From: an uncultured Porphyromonadaceae bacterium
Lineage (GTDB): Bacteria; Bacteroidota; Bacteroidia; Bacteroidales; Muribaculaceae
Direction of reading: 5' to 3'
Assembly: GCA_945916235.1 (NCBI GenBank)
Contig: CAMEGQ010000011.1
Location: 1-43,154, forward strand
Length of the DNA: 43,154 nt
Positions 39,485 to 43,154 of this stretch are shown here, one piece after another. The translations under genes were made by a program, and so were the position numbers. The notes beneath the pieces are model-generated. The model was not told the origin of the DNA. It ran no database searches and saw nothing but the letters and a program-made list of their open reading frames with translations. Every line of letters begins with the position of its first letter. The first letter of the stretch is position 1.

Positions 39485-42400
39485 ATGGCGAAGAACACCG
39501 TAATTCGTAAAACTTTAACTTCTCTTAAAGAACCCTGGTGCGATGAGACATTGGGGCAAAGCGTGGATATTAAAGACATCGAAGCCTTTTTAAAGACCCA
39601 GCTCGGTTCTAAGATAGGCTATCCCGTTATCCCGCAGACCAAAGATACTGATGGGTATTATCACTTGTGGGGCTTTGCAGACAAAGCGGCTTATGATGAT
39701 TATATGACTGACCCCGTGGCCAATGCTTCATTAAGGTTGGCCAATATTGCAATTCCTCTACTCGAAGAGCAGGGTGGCGTCAGCAATATTGTTACTCTAA
39801 CCAGAAAATCGTCAGCATCGATTGTCACCAGCAAACCGATTGCCAGCATTGAAGTGTCTTATCTCTGGCAGCAATATAACCCTATTACTCATGAGACCAC
39901 CGACCAGGATGAGGACGCTACCATTATAGTTTCGTGCCGTACCCAGAATGCCAACGGCGCCTGGGGTTCATGGGACACGAGCAAAACGTTTTCCGTCAAT
40001 ATACAGTCCGGACAGACAAAAACAATCGACCTCAGCCAGTTGCTTACGTCTGATGCTACCTATCAGATTCGATTAGTCGCTACCGGTGAGCAGAGTGAAA
40101 TTTCGGCCAGTCCTGTGACTATGACTATCGTTTACTCGAATGTTGCCGCGAACTATGAGGGCTCGATTGCTACAGCTTTTCAGGGCGACAGCATTCAGTT
40201 ACCCTTCCGCATTTCGGGTAGTGTACAGAAGCAGCTGAGAATCAAAATTAACGGTTATACCAAGAACTTCTCCCTTGGTACGACTACTTACACTGATAAT
40301 ACTTACGCCGCAGTTCTGACTCAAAGTGAATTTGCGCTTACGCGAGGTGCAGTTAAGGCTGAGGCGTGGGTTGCTTTCGGTGATGGCTATACCGCAGAAA
40401 CCGAACATCAAGCGTTCCAGTTTATTTATCTACCGAAAGACGATACGAACACTACGCCAATCTTAGCCGTGACGGACATCATGGAAGAGTTTGAGAACTG
40501 GACCCGCGCCACTATCTTCCGTTTTGCCATCTATAATCCCACCGGTGAATCCACACCGCTTCGTATCGTACTTCAGGATTCTGGCTCAGGACAGATTTAT
40601 ATTCAGCGTGATATGACTTGTGCCAATGGCGTAAGCTATGACTTTGATGAGAACTTCCAGATGGAATACGCCGGAGATGAACAGCCGACTACGATTCATG
40701 CTCAGGCCATCTTTACAAATGCAGCGGGCCTTACATACGGCAATAATATTTCATTCACGGTGGACAATACCGAGAATTTTGCGCCCACTAAAGGTGCCAG
40801 TGTAATTCTTTCCGCTGAAAAACAGAAGATTACTATTGATGGTACCGATTATCCGCTTGCAAGCCTTTTAAGAGACCCTAAAGATACCAATTCCGGATGG
40901 TTAAGTAATCAGGAAACAGATTCTACGGGAGCAACAGTTAATGTACCCGTAGCGACAATTGGCGCAGGCAATAGGTTAATACTTCCGTATGAATTGTTCG
41001 ACGATAATACTGGCCACAACAATGGCGGCGTTGAAGGTTCCTTGACGGCTGAATTTGACATTAAAGTTCGTAACATCGTAGGCGACGCGCCGATTATTGA
41101 CGCTTCAGCTCCCTTTAGTAGTGCTTATACCGGCTTAAAATTTTATCCTACAAGAGCTGTTTGCCTCAGCCGAAATAACTTTACTGAGGATATATGCGAC
41201 CTTCACTATCAGGAAGAGGTGCGCGAACATGTTACTATCAACATCATTCGCAATCTTCGTGGTGAAGGGTTGAACCTTGTGCGCTTATATATCAACGGTA
41301 AAAGCAACCGCTCCTATATATATACTGATGAAGATTCGTTTATTCCCATCGGCGCCAATGGTGCTCAGTCAATCGTAATCGGTTCGGATGAAGCTGATGT
41401 CGATGTGTATGGCATTCGTATCTACAAAGGTCAGCAGCTCGGCTCCACCCAAATTCAGAACGATTACATGGCCGGTATGCCTACCATTGAGGACAAGAAG
41501 CTGTTTAAGAGATTCAACTCTATCTTTAACGGTACAGAGATTGGCTATGACCTTTGCAATGCAATGGGTCTTAATACAATTCTGCGTAAAATTCCTGAAG
41601 GTGGTCATTATCCTTCTCGTGAAAATCAGAGCAAGCAGAAGAACGTCCAGATAGATGTTCGCATCTACAAGGAACGCGGTAATCCGGAAAGTCTTGACAC
41701 AAAACACTCCGGCACTTTTGTTGGTATGACCGATAAGGGCCAGGGTACATCAGCGAAAGGTTATTATTGGTGGAATATTTCTGATGGCTTTGAAGACGAT
41801 AAAGAAATCTCAGCTGAGGAATACAATCCCAATGACCCCACACATTACGCAGAAGACGGCAAATACTATAAGAAAATTTCTTACTTCAACTCTCTTGATG
41901 GAGTTAGTCAGGTATATACCAGCAAGTATGAATTGGAAGATGGTCGTGGCGGTATCACCAAGCTTGTAGGCAAATGTAATTACGCATCCCCCATGCAGAG
42001 CCATAAACTTGGCAGTATCTGGATGTTCGATGAGTTGTGGCAGCGCCTTGTTAACAATGGCAGTGACGGACGCCCGGTTCTTTCCGGACACGCTGCTTGC
42101 TATGAAAAACCGTTCCTTTGCTTCTACCAGATTGGCAATGGTGCACCTCAATTCTGTGGTTTTCAGACATGGGGCTCCGGCAAGGGCGACAAGAAGACCT
42201 TTGGCTACGACAAGAAAAAATCTCCTGATTACATGTGTATCTCAGGCGCTGATAATGGCGCAATTGCCGCTCTTTACCAGATGCCCTGGATTGTATCGAA
42301 AGACGCCAATGGCGCATGGACCGGCAATATTTATGCGCACAGTGTAACTATTAATACCGGTGACATTAAGAATGGTTATTGTTACAAAAGCGCTTCCAGC

Positions 42401-43154
42401 GATACTTTGTCTTTCGAGGTCGAAATAGGCTCGAAATATGACGGAGGTGAGACAGATAAAGGTGTACTTCGCATTGAGGATGAGGCTAAGGGCGGTACAG
42501 AGAATACTCTCTATACGCACTTTGCTGATTTCGCCAACTTTGTCTTTGCCAGCTCGCCGCTGTTAAAGCCGTATGCTGGAACTGAAGCACAGCTCATTGC
42601 AGACAGCGACAATCTCCTTCGTGACCATCAATATTGGCTTTTCAATACCGGCGCTGACCGCTTTAATGTATACTATTTTAATCCGGCCACTTCTAAATTC
42701 GAAAAAATTGTTAAAGTACCTACAGCTTGGGGTTCCAATAACCGGGCCGCTGCTTATGGAAGTCCTAAACTGACAGAGCAATTAGCTGGTATGACAATTA
42801 CGATAGATACTGTGGATGGGAAGCAAAGTATGTCATTGGAAGACGCAATGAGCGCTCTCGGCACTTCCGATATGAATGTCTTGAATGACATCTTTATCAA
42901 GGGTCGTGTCGCTTTCTTCAAGGCACATGCTTCAGCCTATATCGACGTAACTGACATTGTGTTCCATCAGGCTTGGTGTAAGCTCGAAGCTGCAACTGAT
43001 AACCGTACCAAGAATACTTATCCGTGGATTGACCCGGCGGTAGACTTGCTGGTGCGTCTGAAAGGTGATGACTTCGATACCATCAAGAAGACCGATAATC
43101 AGGGCCGTCAGACCAAGCCCTACTATGTGCTCGAACATACGAAGAGTACATCCG
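39485..43154 (+). CDS. very large tail fibre/adhesin, 3' end missing
   Basis: The frame runs from the ATG at 39485 (MAKNTVIRKTLTSLKEPWCD) to the right edge without a stop that I found, at least 1223 residues. The N-terminal 100 residues form a conserved-looking cap (GYPVIPQTKDTDGYYHLWGF, typical of fibre proteins). Repeated Ig- or fibronectin-like segments follow, then a large Gly/Asp/aromatic region (from about residue 650, with IFNGTEIGYDLCNAMG and WMFDELWQRLVNNG), resembling the big receptor-binding proteins of Bacteroides phages. It is the largest protein in the window if its missing part is counted. Surface adhesion is inferred. Confidence 0.7.
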   Translation, partial: MAKNTVIRKTLTSLKEPWCDETLGQSVDIKDIEAFLKTQLGSKIGYPVIPQTKDTDGYYHLWGFADKAAYDDYMTDPVANASLRLANIAIPLLEEQGGVSNIVTLTRKSSASIVTSKPIASIEVSYLWQQYNPITHETTDQDEDATIIVSCRTQNANGAWGSWDTSKTFSVNIQSGQTKTIDLSQLLTSDATYQIRLVATGEQSEISASPVTMTIVYSNVAANYEGSIATAFQGDSIQLPFRISGSVQKQLRIKINGYTKNFSLGTTTYTDNTYAAVLTQSEFALTRGAVKAEAWVAFGDGYTAETEHQAFQFIYLPKDDTNTTPILAVTDIMEEFENWTRATIFRFAIYNPTGESTPLRIVLQDSGSGQIYIQRDMTCANGVSYDFDENFQMEYAGDEQPTTIHAQAIFTNAAGLTYGNNISFTVDNTENFAPTKGASVILSAEKQKITIDGTDYPLASLLRDPKDTNSGWLSNQETDSTGATVNVPVATIGAGNRLILPYELFDDNTGHNNGGVEGSLTAEFDIKVRNIVGDAPIIDASAPFSSAYTGLKFYPTRAVCLSRNNFTEDICDLHYQEEVREHVTINIIRNLRGEGLNLVRLYINGKSNRSYIYTDEDSFIPIGANGAQSIVIGSDEADVDVYGIRIYKGQQLGSTQIQNDYMAGMPTIEDKKLFKRFNSIFNGTEIGYDLCNAMGLNTILRKIPEGGHYPSRENQSKQKNVQIDVRIYKERGNPESLDTKHSGTFVGMTDKGQGTSAKGYYWWNISDGFEDDKEISAEEYNPNDPTHYAEDGKYYKKISYFNSLDGVSQVYTSKYELEDGRGGITKLVGKCNYASPMQSHKLGSIWMFDELWQRLVNNGSDGRPVLSGHAACYEKPFLCFYQIGNGAPQFCGFQTWGSGKGDKKTFGYDKKKSPDYMCISGADNGAIAALYQMPWIVSKDANGAWTGNIYAHSVTINTGDIKNGYCYKSASSDTLSFEVEIGSKYDGGETDKGVLRIEDEAKGGTENTLYTHFADFANFVFASSPLLKPYAGTEAQLIADSDNLLRDHQYWLFNTGADRFNVYYFNPATSKFEKIVKVPTAWGSNNRAAAYGSPKLTEQLAGMTITIDTVDGKQSMSLEDAMSALGTSDMNVLNDIFIKGRVAFFKAHASAYIDVTDIVFHQAWCKLEAATDNRTKNTYPWIDPAVDLLVRLKGDDFDTIKKTDNQGRQTKPYYVLEHTKSTS

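Noticed and set aside
1-43154. tRNA genes, insertion sequences, or a reverse transcriptase with variable repeats
   Set aside because: I saw no cloverleaf-like sequence, no transposase and no diversity-generating element, although a reading by eye can miss tRNAs.

Overview
The window looks like part of a temperate contractile-tailed phage or prophage of Bacteroidales. Host evidence: Bacteroidetes-type promoters (a TTTG or TTG box about 19 bases upstream of TAnnTTTG), almost no Shine-Dalgarno sequences, a BspA-type leucine-rich-repeat cargo protein, a DUF4494 protein, and a tail module with DUF2586-like and DUF6046-like proteins. Both ends of the window cut through genes.

Layout. (1) 1-3413: minus-strand operons of small proteins I mostly do not recognise, including a lipoprotein, a tandem paralogue pair and a 38-residue gene. 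(2) 3414-7350: an unusual GC-rich block. Two unrecognised minus-strand genes (211 and 174 aa) are embedded in repeat-rich non-coding DNA, dominated by about 1.5 kb of degenerate near-palindromic units (core TGGRCGnCCACG) spaced about 21 bases apart. Related motifs recur downstream of the 211-aa gene and upstream of the 174-aa gene, and a row of hairpins precedes the 211-aa gene. (3) 7351-9808: a plus-strand pair (unknown protein plus secreted BspA-like protein), then a C-rich tract with G-quadruplex potential on the minus strand. (4) 9809-17553: minus-strand replication and early genes. These are a probable replication initiator whose gene carries eleven iteron-like copies of TGCAAGGWTGCA, small membrane and Cys-rich proteins, a short tyrosine recombinase, a complete NAD-dependent DNA ligase, a dUTPase and a DUF4494 protein. 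(5) 17554-17792: a divergent control region. (6) 17793-43154: the plus-strand late module. It runs portal, gpF-like, gpG-like, tail-completion candidate, protease/scaffold, capsid, sheath, tube, tail chaperone with a probable -1 frameshift, tape measure, baseplate proteins, and fibres or adhesins running off the right edge.

How the parts fit: early genes supply replication (initiator with embedded origin, ligase, dUTPase) and integration or excision, and the late strand builds the virion. Head proteins resemble Mu-like phages, but no Mu transposase is visible. The replication genes suggest lambda- or plasmid-like theta replication instead. Terminase and lysis genes are not seen and presumably lie outside the window. 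The candidate undescribed system is the 21-base-period array with its two flanking orphan genes. Its layout suggests a cooperative protein-binding locus (partition site, segregation or replication-control region), but function is inference.
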